From the NCBI GenBank assembly GCA_000296795.1, contig BAFH01000003.1:1674401-1738400 (forward strand): a DNA stretch of 64,000 nt, given 5' to 3'. The translations under genes were made by a program, and so were the position numbers. Below, piece by piece: positions 49,758 to 57,300 of this stretch (positions are counted from its first letter, which is position 1; each line of letters starts with the position of its first letter). This DNA comes from Candidatus Jettenia caeni (GTDB lineage: Bacteria > Planctomycetota > Brocadiia > Brocadiales > Brocadiaceae). The notes beneath the pieces were generated by a model that saw only the letters and a program-made list of their open reading frames with translations, had not been told where the DNA came from and did not search any database.

Positions 49758-50522
49758 TTACATGCAAGTCTCACTTGTACTACAAGTTTCACTCGCATTA
49801 TTGGAAACTAAGTTCGGAGTAGGCATAAAGATGTTCAGGGTCTCCTTTGCCGCTGATTGTTCTGCTTCTTTTTTGCTTTTTCCCCACCCCCTGCCGTACT
49901 CATTACCTTTTATTAACACGATTACCTCAAATGATTTCCCATGATCTGGACCAATTTGCTGGAGAACCCGGTAACTGGGCGTAACACCATATTCTTTTTG
50001 ACTGTATTGCTGAAGAATAGATTTATAATTCTTCTCATGTTGATTTTTGCAAACAATATCAATCTCTTTTGCTAAATATTTTATCGTAAAATTGTAGGCT
50101 GCCTCAAAGCCTCCATCAATATAAATCGCTGCAATAACTGCCTCAAAGACATTCGCAAGTAAAGATTTCGGAAGAAAATTCCGGTCGTTTAAACCCTTTC
50201 CTACAAAAAGGAAATCTTGCAAATTTGCTTCCAAACTAACCCGTGCAAGCGTCGCCTGACTTACCACCACGGACTTTATCTTTGTCAACTCTCCTTCGCT
50301 GTATTGTGGCAGCGTCTTATACAAGTAATCGGAAATAATCATTCCCAATATAGCGTCCCCTAAAAATTCTAGTCGCTCATTCGAAAGATTATTTTCTAAT
50401 CGGCAAGAAGTGTGGGTAAGCGCTTTTTCAAGCACCAGGGTATTATGAAAGCAATATCCTATTGCTAATTGGCACTCATTAAGTTTTTCTGGATTTATAT
50501 GATTATTCACCTGGAATATCAT
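49758..50522 (-). CDS. rnc: Ribonuclease III
   Basis: 254 residues. Nuclease domain ~15-155 with signature NERLEFLGDAILGMIISDYLY and second acidic site VFEAVIAAIYIDGG; C-terminal double-stranded RNA binding domain ~175-245 (YKSILQQYSQKEYGVTPSYRV, GWGKSKKEAEQSAAKETL). Cuts dsRNA in rRNA processing and mRNA decay. Overlaps the upstream NYN-domain gene by 20 bases, so they are co-expressed. Confidence 0.95.
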   Translation of the reverse strand: MIFQVNNHINPEKLNECQLAIGYCFHNTLVLEKALTHTSCRLENNLSNERLEFLGDAILGMIISDYLYKTLPQYSEGELTKIKSVVVSQATLARVSLEANLQDFLFVGKGLNDRNFLPKSLLANVFEAVIAAIYIDGGFEAAYNFTIKYLAKEIDIVCKNQHEKNYKSILQQYSQKEYGVTPSYRVLQQIGPDHGKSFEVIVLIKGNEYGRGWGKSKKEAEQSAAKETLNIFMPTPNLVSNNASETCSTSETCM

Positions 50523-51039
50523 TTTTTTGAAACTTTTTTTCCTTAAACAACATAGATTCTTCTATAGCGGTATACTTTGTGGCAGCGCTAATAAGTTCAA
50601 CGGCTGTGCTTCTCCTGAATGACACAACCTCTACCCGGCATCCATGCGCTTTTAGCATTTCCACAAGTGGCACAAAATCTCCATCGCCACTTACCAATAC
50701 TACGGTATCTAACTTTGGGGCAATTGCTATGGAATCTATGGCAATACCCATATCCCAATCTCCTTTTGCTGTTCCATCTGGCCTTAATCGAAGTTCTTTC
50801 GATTTAATTTCATATCCTAAACGACTTAACGCGTCGGTAAAGCTTGATTGGTCTACATCGGGTTTTTGTACAACATATGCGATAGCACGGATAAGATTTC
50901 TATCGCCTACAACTTCTAATAAGAGTTTACTATAATCTATTTTTGACTGGTGTAACGCCTTTGCTGAATAAAACATATTTTGGACATCTACAAAGATCCC
51001 GATCCTTTGTTGTGATCCTCTGACTCTTCCACCTACCAT
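50503..51039 (-). CDS. NYN-domain (LabA/DUF88) protein, probable RNase
   Basis: 178 residues. PIN-like NYN fold: GIFVDVQNMFYSAK at the start (first Asp), IRAIAYVVQKPD, then DWDMGIAIDSIA and VLVSGDGDFVPLVEMLKAHGCRVEVVSF, with the acidic residues of the active site. C-terminal LISAATKYTAIEE matches LabA/YaiD-like proteins. Coupling with RNase III suggests RNA processing or decay. Site GAAAGGAAG upstream of the ATG. Confidence 0.85.
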   Translation of the reverse strand: MVGGRVRGSQQRIGIFVDVQNMFYSAKALHQSKIDYSKLLLEVVGDRNLIRAIAYVVQKPDVDQSSFTDALSRLGYEIKSKELRLRPDGTAKGDWDMGIAIDSIAIAPKLDTVVLVSGDGDFVPLVEMLKAHGCRVEVVSFRRSTAVELISAATKYTAIEESMLFKEKKFQKNDIPGE

Positions 51040-51309
51040 GTATATCTTCCTTTCTCATAAAAACTTGAAGCAGCAAAGATTACATATAAGTACCTAACTT
51101 AAAAATTTTTTTCGTAAAAATACCATAGGGAAAATTAGGTAGGTTAAAATAAAAATACTCTATAAATTCAAAGAACGTAAGGTAGTTATAACAAATTATG
51201 TCATAACGTACCTTTTGGCAAAATATTAGAACAACACCATAAAGTACAATATTTTATTGTAACAGCCTTTTGCTGACAGTCAATTAAAAAACTGAAAAAG
51301 TTAATTTTA

Positions 51310-51338
51310 TTGACACTTCTTATAAATTTTGATAAATT
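51310..51338 (+). promoter_or_regulatory. Promoter of the pheA-tpiA operon
   Basis: TTGACA (51310-51315), 17-bp spacer, TAAATT (51333-51338). It decides the pheA start: an in-frame TTG at 51329 lies inside the promoter, so the ATG at 51422 is the real start with a leader of about 77 bases. The rest of the gap 51040-51421 is AT-rich and shows no gene. Confidence 0.65.
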
Positions 51339-51421
51339 TACTTAGGAATTATATAAATCTAAATGCTTTATTGGCAATAACTAAACATAAAACAAATAGA
51401 GATCGGCAATTAAAATTATTT

Positions 51422-52504
51422 ATGGACATAGAATCTTTAAGAAGGGAAATTGATACCCTGGATTCGAAGATTGTGGAGTTATTGAATGAAAGAGCCAGAA
51501 TTGTGCTAAAAATCGGTGAGATTAAAAAACAGAACCGTGCCCAGGTCTATGTCCCTAATCGGGAACAAGAGGTTTATTTCCGAATTACATCACAAAATAA
51601 AGGTCCTTTAACGAATGAATGTCTCATGGCTGTATACCGGGAATTGATGGCTGGTTCCCTGGTATTGGAAAAAGCAATAAAAGTATCTTATCTTGGTCCT
51701 GAAGGGACCTTTAGTTACTTTGCCGCCAGACAAAAGTTTGGTTCATCTGTTGAGTTTATTCCGACAAGAGGAATCGATGATGTTTTTAGAGACGTAGCAG
51801 GGGGCAGAAGTGATTATGGAATTGTGCCGGTTGAAAACTCTACCGAAGGTGGAATACGAGAAACATTAAATATGTTTGTGGGGTTTGATGTTAAAATATG
51901 CGCTGAAATTATTTTGCCGATTCACCACAATCTTATGGCAAATTGCGCAAAAGAAGAGATAAAGAAGGTGTATTCTAAACCACAAATTCTCTCTCAATGT
52001 AAAAATTGGCTGGCAAGTAACCTTCCCTCTGCTGAATTGGTGGAGGTAAGTAGCAGCGCTGAGGCAGCCCGTATTGTTAAAAGGGCTTTAGAATCTGAAA
52101 ATGAAGGACGATATTATGCTGTAATTGCTAATGCAGAAATGGCACAGCAGTATGGCCTTAACATTCTTTTTAAAAATATTGAAGATAATCCAAATAATGT
52201 GACCAGATTCTTTGTTCTTGGCAAAGAGTATAGTGCTCCGAGCGGAAGGGACAAGACAGCCGTGATGTGCTATATAAAAAATCAAGCAGGGGCATTATTG
52301 GAAATATTAGAACCTTTTAAGACTTACCATATTAATCTTACCAATATTGAGTCTTTGCCCACAAGAAAAAATGCCTGGGAGTACTGTTTTTATCTTGATT
52401 TTGAAGGGCATGCGTCGAATGAGATAGTTCAGAAAGCGCTGAAAGAGATATCGAAAAGATGTTTTGAGATCAAGATTTTGGGGTCTTTTCCGAAATGCGA
52501 CTGA
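51422..52504 (+). CDS. pheA: Bifunctional chorismate mutase / prephenate dehydratase
   Basis: 360 residues. Chorismate mutase AroQ domain 1-85 (IESLRREIDTLDSKIVELLNERARIVLKIGEIKK, given in part), prephenate dehydratase domain ~90-275 (VSYLGPEGTFSYFAARQKFG, YGIVPVENSTEGGI with the TEG-type site, NVTRFFVLGKE), ACT regulatory domain ~280-355 (GALLEILEPFKTYHINLTNIESLP, with ESRP replaced by ESLP). Makes phenylpyruvate from chorismate for phenylalanine. The ACT domain normally gives feedback inhibition by Phe. First gene of a long rightward operon. Confidence 0.95.
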   Translation: MDIESLRREIDTLDSKIVELLNERARIVLKIGEIKKQNRAQVYVPNREQEVYFRITSQNKGPLTNECLMAVYRELMAGSLVLEKAIKVSYLGPEGTFSYFAARQKFGSSVEFIPTRGIDDVFRDVAGGRSDYGIVPVENSTEGGIRETLNMFVGFDVKICAEIILPIHHNLMANCAKEEIKKVYSKPQILSQCKNWLASNLPSAELVEVSSSAEAARIVKRALESENEGRYYAVIANAEMAQQYGLNILFKNIEDNPNNVTRFFVLGKEYSAPSGRDKTAVMCYIKNQAGALLEILEPFKTYHINLTNIESLPTRKNAWEYCFYLDFEGHASNEIVQKALKEISKRCFEIKILGSFPKCD

Positions 52505-52526
52505 GAGGGTATTCCATACGGAGACT

Positions 52527-53291
52527 ATGAGAAAAAAGCCCTTAATTATAGGGAACTGGAAAATGAACCTTACCCTGAAGGAGGGAGTGGCATTTGCCCA
52601 ATCACTCAGAGATAGCTTATCAGGTAAAAATGAAGTTCTGTGTGGAATTTGCCCATCCTTTGTTTCTTTGAGAGATATTGGTAAGGTATTAGAGGGTAGT
52701 GGCATCTATATGGCAGCACAGAATGTCCACAGTAGTGAAAATGGCGCATACACAGGTGAAGTTTCCGCTCCGATGGTAAAAGAGACTGGCTGTACTCATG
52801 TGCTTATAGGGCATTCTGAGCGGAGAAATATTTTCGGTGAAACTGATGCCTTTATCAATGCAAAAATAAAGGCGGCGCTGTCTGTCGGTTTAAAACCAAT
52901 TTTATGTATTGGAGAAAAGTTAAACGAAAGGGAGGATGGAAGAACAGAATATGTAATCAAAAATCAATTAAAAGATGATTTACAAGGTATTCGGGCTGAT
53001 GAAATGAAAGAATTTACCATTGCATATGAGCCTGTATGGGCAATTGGCACAGGGAAAACAGCTTTACCTGAACAGGCTAATGAAGTCCATTCGTTTATTA
53101 GAAGTATTTTAGCGGAAAAGTATGGTAAATATATTGCAGGTAACGTATATATCCAATACGGCGGAAGCGCTAAACCAGAGAATGCGTATGAATTGCTGGC
53201 ACAGCCAGAAATCGATGGGCTTCTGGTTGGCGGCGCTAGTATTAAATTAGAATCTTTTTTACATATTATTGAGGCTGCATCGAATCCTTAG
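52527..53291 (+). CDS. tpiA: Triosephosphate isomerase
   Basis: 254 residues from ATG 52527 (an upstream in-frame ATG at 52464 lies within pheA). RKKPLIIGNWKMN opening with the catalytic Lys, VLIGHSERRNIFGE with the catalytic His, AYEPVWAIGTGK with the catalytic Glu, and phosphate loop YGGSAKPENA and LLVGGASI. Interconverts DHAP and glyceraldehyde 3-phosphate. Starts 22 bases after pheA. Confidence 0.95.
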   Translation: MRKKPLIIGNWKMNLTLKEGVAFAQSLRDSLSGKNEVLCGICPSFVSLRDIGKVLEGSGIYMAAQNVHSSENGAYTGEVSAPMVKETGCTHVLIGHSERRNIFGETDAFINAKIKAALSVGLKPILCIGEKLNEREDGRTEYVIKNQLKDDLQGIRADEMKEFTIAYEPVWAIGTGKTALPEQANEVHSFIRSILAEKYGKYIAGNVYIQYGGSAKPENAYELLAQPEIDGLLVGGASIKLESFLHIIEAASNP

Positions 53292-53402
53292 AGATGAACC
53301 GCCTCGGATGAGAAAAAATATTCATTTACCAGTAAAAATAAAAGAAATGAATGAGAGAATATTAAGTGTTTTGCAGTATTTTTTTATTATCGGGAGAGTT
53401 AC

Positions 53403-54047
53403 ATGGTGAAGGCTGAAAAAGCGTTTAAATGGGGAATTGCAATCGTTATTATTTTTGGAATTCTCAATGCATTTTACTTCCTGAATTTAATCATTGCATT
53501 AAAGATTGCATTGCCTGTTTTATGTGTATTCCTTATTGGAGCGATCTTGCTGCAATCAGGTAAAGGCGGAGGGCTAGCTGCCATCGGTGGGTTGGGTGAT
53601 CAGGCCGCCTTTGGTACGAGAACAAGTACATTTTTGACGAAAGTTACCTATCTTATAGGCGCCGCATTTATCGTTGCTACTATCTTTCTGTTTAAACTAT
53701 CTATTAATATGAATGTTATGCACACAAAGGTTACACAGCCAGCTTCTGAAGCGCAACATGAGCATACCCATGACCATCCTGACCACGAAGGGCATGAGGG
53801 GGAACATGATCATCCGGATGTTCCTCAGGCAGGGAGTGATGGAGATACAACCTCTAAGTTTGGTATGCAAAATATTGCGGAAGAGCCTCCCAGACCAGCC
53901 CATGAACAACCCATGTCGGAGGGTAAAGCGCCGGGAAATCAATCGCCTGATACCCATCCTGCCGGGGAAGGAGAGCAAACATCAAATGTTACAGAAGAGC
54001 CTGTTGCTGAAGAGGAAACAAAAACAGGACAGAATCCGGATGAATAG
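53403..54047 (+). CDS. secG: Preprotein translocase subunit SecG with His/Asp-rich extension
   Basis: 214 residues; SecG is normally 75-110. Residues 1-100 carry the family pattern: two helices and between them LLQSGKGGGLAAIGGLGDQAAFGTRTSTFLTKVTY, with the GGL..FG.R....L.K signature. After the second helix comes an extension of ~110 residues, first His-rich (HEHTHDHPDHEGHEGEHDH), then Pro/Glu/Ser-rich and disordered. The extension is probably periplasmic or cytoplasmic depending on topology and could bind metal. Part of the pheA-tpiA-secG-yicC row. Confidence 0.85.
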   Translation: MVKAEKAFKWGIAIVIIFGILNAFYFLNLIIALKIALPVLCVFLIGAILLQSGKGGGLAAIGGLGDQAAFGTRTSTFLTKVTYLIGAAFIVATIFLFKLSINMNVMHTKVTQPASEAQHEHTHDHPDHEGHEGEHDHPDVPQAGSDGDTTSKFGMQNIAEEPPRPAHEQPMSEGKAPGNQSPDTHPAGEGEQTSNVTEEPVAEEETKTGQNPDE

Positions 54048-54059
54048 TTTCCTGTTTGG

Positions 54060-54150
54060 GAATTTCGATTCCACAGGGCAACCCTTTCGGGTTGCTGTTA
54101 CCGATCATATATTCCTGGGGGAAGGCAAGGCTAAAGCCTTACCCTGCATC
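54060..54150. repeat. REP-like hairpins before yicC
   Basis: GCAACCC-TTTC-GGGTTGC (54078-54095) and AAGGCT-AA-AGCCTT (54127-54140) followed by ACCCTGC. The second belongs to the GGCAAGGCTAAAGCCTT family also seen near 56725 and 59975. Confidence 0.65.
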
Positions 54151-54220
54151 GAATCTGTTTTTTCTTGAATTGCTGCCAGGGGCAGCCTCATTTAATACAT
54201 GCAATTTATTGGGGACATTG

Positions 54221-55105
54221 ATGCTTAAAAGTATGACAGGATTTGGCAGCGCTGAGTACAAAGATGATGCATGTATGATGCACATAGAAATCCGTTCAGT
54301 CAATAACCGGTTCTTAAAGATAGATTCACGATTACCAGATGTTTTACAAACCTTTGAGAATGAGATCGAGCGCCCCATCAGGGAAAAAATCGTTCGCGGT
54401 ACGGTCCTTTTAAATATAAATTACCATTCCCTCAAACAGGAATCCGAATATATCTTAAATACTGATAAGTTAAGGGAATATCATAAGCTGCTAAACGATA
54501 TAAAAAAAGAGATGGGTTCCAGGGAAAGAGTATCGATTAATTCCCTGATGTTACTGCCAGGAATATTCCTGAAGGGGAAAAAAAGCCCGGAGAATGCGGA
54601 TAACATATTATCCCTGAGTGTTACTCTTCTGAATCAGGCGCTCGATAAAATGCTGGAAATGAGGGCTATAGAGGGGAAAAATCTTGCAAAGGATATTGAG
54701 CAAAGAAAAGAATTTATCCTTTCCATGCTCCAAAAGATTGAGATGAGAGCGCCTGCAGTGGCCCAGGAATACAGCAAACGTTTAAAAAACAGGGCAGCTT
54801 CATTACTGGCAGGAACTGATATAGAATTAACCGACAGTAACCTTTACCGGGAAATTGCTATTTTTGCAGAACGGTGTGATATTACCGAAGAGATTAATCG
54901 CCTTAAAAGTCATTTAAATCAACTGCATGAAACACTCTGCTCGGATGAACCTACCGGCAGGAAGATTGATTTTATTGTTCAGGAAATGTTTCGTGAAACG
55001 AATACCATGTGCTCAAAAGCGAATGATAGCATACTGCTAAAGGATTTGGTGGATGTAAAAACAGAGATTGAGAAAATTCGTGAACAGGCATTTAACATTG
55101 AATAG
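54221..55105 (+). CDS. yicC: YicC family endoribonuclease
   Basis: 294 residues from ATG 54221. N-terminal MLKSMTGFGSAEY is the YicC signature; also IRSVNNRFLKIDSRLPDVL and the C-terminal DUF1732 region DITEEINRLKSHLNQLHETLCSDEPTGRKIDFIVQEMFRETNT (given in part), with NT...K catalytic-like residues. YicC proteins are recently recognised RNases acting on small RNAs. In many bacteria yicC precedes gmk, as here (37 bases apart). Confidence 0.95.
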   Translation: MLKSMTGFGSAEYKDDACMMHIEIRSVNNRFLKIDSRLPDVLQTFENEIERPIREKIVRGTVLLNINYHSLKQESEYILNTDKLREYHKLLNDIKKEMGSRERVSINSLMLLPGIFLKGKKSPENADNILSLSVTLLNQALDKMLEMRAIEGKNLAKDIEQRKEFILSMLQKIEMRAPAVAQEYSKRLKNRAASLLAGTDIELTDSNLYREIAIFAERCDITEEINRLKSHLNQLHETLCSDEPTGRKIDFIVQEMFRETNTMCSKANDSILLKDLVDVKTEIEKIREQAFNIE

Positions 55106-55142
55106 AAGTATGTAATTTCTCAATCGTAAAGTAGCGGGCAGA

Positions 55143-55688
55143 ATGGGCAAAATAGTAATCATTTCAGGGCCGTCCGGATCGGGTAAGACAACAGTATGCA
55201 AACTGCTTGAGAAGGATCCACGGATAAAAAAATCCATATCAGTAACCACTCGTCATCCCCGTCATAATGAGAAAAACGGAGAGTCCTATTATTTTGTATC
55301 TCCTGAAGAATTCGAATCTATGATTCAGAAAGGTGAATTGGCAGAATATGCAACGTATTGCGGGTACTATTATGGAACTCTCCTTCAACCGATGGAAGAA
55401 GCTCTTACAAAAGAGATTTTTTACTTGCTCGAAATAGAAGTGCAGGGTGCATTGAAAATCAAGGAAAAGTTTCCGCAAGCCATAGCAATATTTTTATTAC
55501 CACCGGAAAAAAGTACCCTGCACCAACGGCTGATCCAAAGAAATACCAATACTACCAATGATATAGTATGCCGGTTGGAAATTGCTGATAAGGAGTTAGC
55601 ATACAAAGATAAATATGATTACTGTGTGGTAAATGATACCCTGGATGTAACGATACATTCTATCCGTAAAATATTAAATCTGACCTGA
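55143..55688 (+). CDS. gmk: Guanylate kinase
   Basis: 181 residues. P-loop SGPSGSGKTT at residue 8, GMP-binding region SVTTRHPRHNEKNGESYYFVS, YYGTLLQPMEEAL, EVQGALKIKEKFPQAI. Phosphorylates GMP to GDP. Lacks the usual RP..GE..G consensus only in detail (RHPRHNEKNG). Next gene starts 2 bases after the stop. Confidence 0.95.
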   Translation: MGKIVIISGPSGSGKTTVCKLLEKDPRIKKSISVTTRHPRHNEKNGESYYFVSPEEFESMIQKGELAEYATYCGYYYGTLLQPMEEALTKEIFYLLEIEVQGALKIKEKFPQAIAIFLLPPEKSTLHQRLIQRNTNTTNDIVCRLEIADKELAYKDKYDYCVVNDTLDVTIHSIRKILNLT

Positions 55689-55690
55689 TC

Positions 55691-56239
55691 ATGTCTTATC
55701 ATATCGTTTTGGGTGTTACGGGAAGTATTGCTGCCTACAAGGCCGTTGAAGTCGTGTCGAGCCTGATAAAACAGGGAAATCGCGTTACGGTAATCATGAC
55801 GTCAACCGCACAACGCTTTGTACACCCTGTCACTTTTCGCTCGATTTCACATAATCAGGTCGTAACAGACCTTTTCGTTGATAATGAAAACTATAACCCT
55901 AATCATGTATCTCTGGGGGAATGCGCCGATCTTATCGTAGTTGCGCCAGCTACGGCAAATTTTATCGGTAAGGTCATATCCGGTATTGCTGATGATGCAT
56001 TAACCTGTACCGTTATGGCAGCACAATGTCCGGTAATTATTGCGCCCGCAATGAATGATAGTATGTATGGAAATCCTATTGTGCAGGAAAATATAAAAAA
56101 ACTTGCACGTCTTGGATACGTATTTATTGAGCCGGAAGAGGGCCGGTTGTGCACAGGACAGGTCGGAAAAGGGAGATTAGCCTCCCTTGAGAAGATTCTT
56201 GATGTAATCAAAGAAGAGCTTGCCAAAGGAGGCAGATAG
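55691..56239 (+). CDS. coaC: Phosphopantothenoylcysteine decarboxylase (stand-alone CoaC)
   Basis: 182 residues. Flavoprotein HFCD fold: IVLGVTGSIAAYKAVEV, active His in PNHVSLGECADLIVVAPATANFIGK, the PAMN motif in IIAPAMNDSMYGNP and the substrate-clamp Cys in EGRLCTGQVGKGRL. Usually fused to phosphopantothenate-cysteine ligase (CoaB) as Dfp/CoaBC; here only the decarboxylase is present and no CoaB is in the window. The gene order gmk-coaC is common. Confidence 0.9.
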   Translation: MSYHIVLGVTGSIAAYKAVEVVSSLIKQGNRVTVIMTSTAQRFVHPVTFRSISHNQVVTDLFVDNENYNPNHVSLGECADLIVVAPATANFIGKVISGIADDALTCTVMAAQCPVIIAPAMNDSMYGNPIVQENIKKLARLGYVFIEPEEGRLCTGQVGKGRLASLEKILDVIKEELAKGGR

Positions 56240-56245
56240 ATAGTC

Positions 56246-56695
56246 ATGAATACGATAACAATAAAGGTAATGAAAAAACAAGGGTGTGAGGATTTACCAT
56301 TACCCCGGTATATGAGTAATGCCGCAAGTGGTATGGATTTATATGCAGCAGTGGATAATGCTGTTCAGCTTGATCACCATGAGATAAAGCTGATCCCTAC
56401 GGGTATTCATATCGAGTTGCCGTTAGGGTATGAGGCACAGGTTAGACCAAGAAGCGGATTGGCTTTAAAATATGGATTGACACTCTTGAATACTCCGGGC
56501 ACTATTGATAGTGATTATCGCGGAGAAATAGGGATTATTTTATGTAACTTCGGACAAAATCGATTTACCGTCGAGCGAGGGATGCGGATTGCTCAGTTAG
56601 TAATTCAGCCCGTGGTTAAGGCAGAATTGATAGAGGTTGAACATCTGGAAGAATCCCATCGTGGTACAGGTGGTTTTGGCCACACAGGACAATAG
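56246..56695 (+). CDS. dut: dUTP pyrophosphatase
   Basis: 149 residues. Motif 1 [13 protein letters not shown], motif 2 RPRSGLALK, motif 3 [12 protein letters not shown], motif 4 GMRIAQLVI, motif 5 [10 protein letters not shown]; all five in order. Trimeric dUTPase that makes dUMP and prevents uracil entering DNA. Six bases after coaC. Confidence 0.95.
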   Translation: MNTITIKVMKKQGCEDLPLPRYMSNAASGMDLYAAVDNAVQLDHHEIKLIPTGIHIELPLGYEAQVRPRSGLALKYGLTLLNTPGTIDSDYRGEIGIILCNFGQNRFTVERGMRIAQLVIQPVVKAELIEVEHLEESHRGTGGFGHTGQ

Positions 56696-56835
56696 CGGCA
56701 TGGAGAATTCTCATCTCTGCAGGGCAAACCTTTAGGTTTGCTATCCCCATGCAGGTATTGTTGCCGAAGGCTTAGTACACTGTCAATAGAATTCATGATA
56801 ATACGGTTTGTATCGGCTCAACTGCATGGGGCTGT

Positions 56836-56916
56836 GTCATTGCGAGGGTATTGTTCGAAGCAATCTCTTGAATAGTTGAGAAAAGATTGCTTCGGGAAAA
56901 ACCCCCTCGCAATGAC
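56836..56916. repeat. Dispersed inverted repeat (GTCATTGCGAGG family)
   Basis: GTCATTGCGAGGG and GAAGCAATCTC, then GATTGCTTCG and CCTCGCAATGAC: an 81-bp imperfect palindrome of a type widely found in bacterial genomes. Intergenic between dut and ftsK. Confidence 0.8.
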
Positions 56917-56995
56917 AAATACTCTGGAGCCTCTTATGGTAAATTATCTTGAATGAAAGATTTGTGAAGCGGAACAATTCTTTCTTTGTATGATT

Positions 56996-57091
56996 GTTTC
57001 AATTCCTCATAGGTTCAATGAAAGTCTGAATCAAGGCAATCATGGAACGACGGGAAATACAGTTTCAATTTCTTATAGGTTCATACTTAGG
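56996..57091 (+). CRISPR. CRISPR-like remnant: two degenerate repeats and one spacer
   Basis: GTTTCAATTCCTCATAGGTT starts at 56996 and GTTTCAATTTCTTATAGGTT at 57062: the first 22 bases agree at 20 positions and are 66 bases apart, i.e. a 30-base repeat plus 36-base spacer. GTTTCAAT...CATAGGT is the form of many type I/III repeats. The 3' ends of the two repeats have diverged. No third repeat at the expected distance either way and no cas gene in the window. A chance match is possible. Confidence 0.45.
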
Positions 57092-57107
57092 AAATTCAAA
57101 TAAAGAG

Positions 57108-57192
57108 TTCCTCCTCCTTGATGGGGGAGGTTAGGTGGGGGTGAAGGAAAAGGATAACCACCCTCCCCTGGCCCCTCCCATCAAGGGAGGGG
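57108..57192. repeat. MITE-like inverted repeat (CCTCCTTGATGGGGGAGG family)
   Basis: TTCCTCCTCCTTGATGGGGG (from 57108) pairs with CCCCTCCCATCAAGGGAGGGG (57172-57192; 21 bases listed as two arms of the same motif). Between them GTTAGGTGGGGGTG and CCACCCTCCCCTGG also pair. Just upstream of ftsK. Confidence 0.7.
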
Positions 57193-57300
57193 AAAAAGTA
57201 GCCGAAGGCCTAATGTAATTTGAAATCCCTACACCTTTTTGATGTGCTGGCTGATAATGAAAGAAAGGAAGGGATAGTTTTTTAACAGAGAAGGAATACT

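Noticed and set aside
54056..54220. Upstream extension of yicC by 55 codons
   Set aside because: Encoded by REP hairpins; the YicC signature begins exactly at ATG 54221.
56996..57091. Functional CRISPR array
   Set aside because: Only two diverged repeats and no cas genes in the window; kept only as a remnant.
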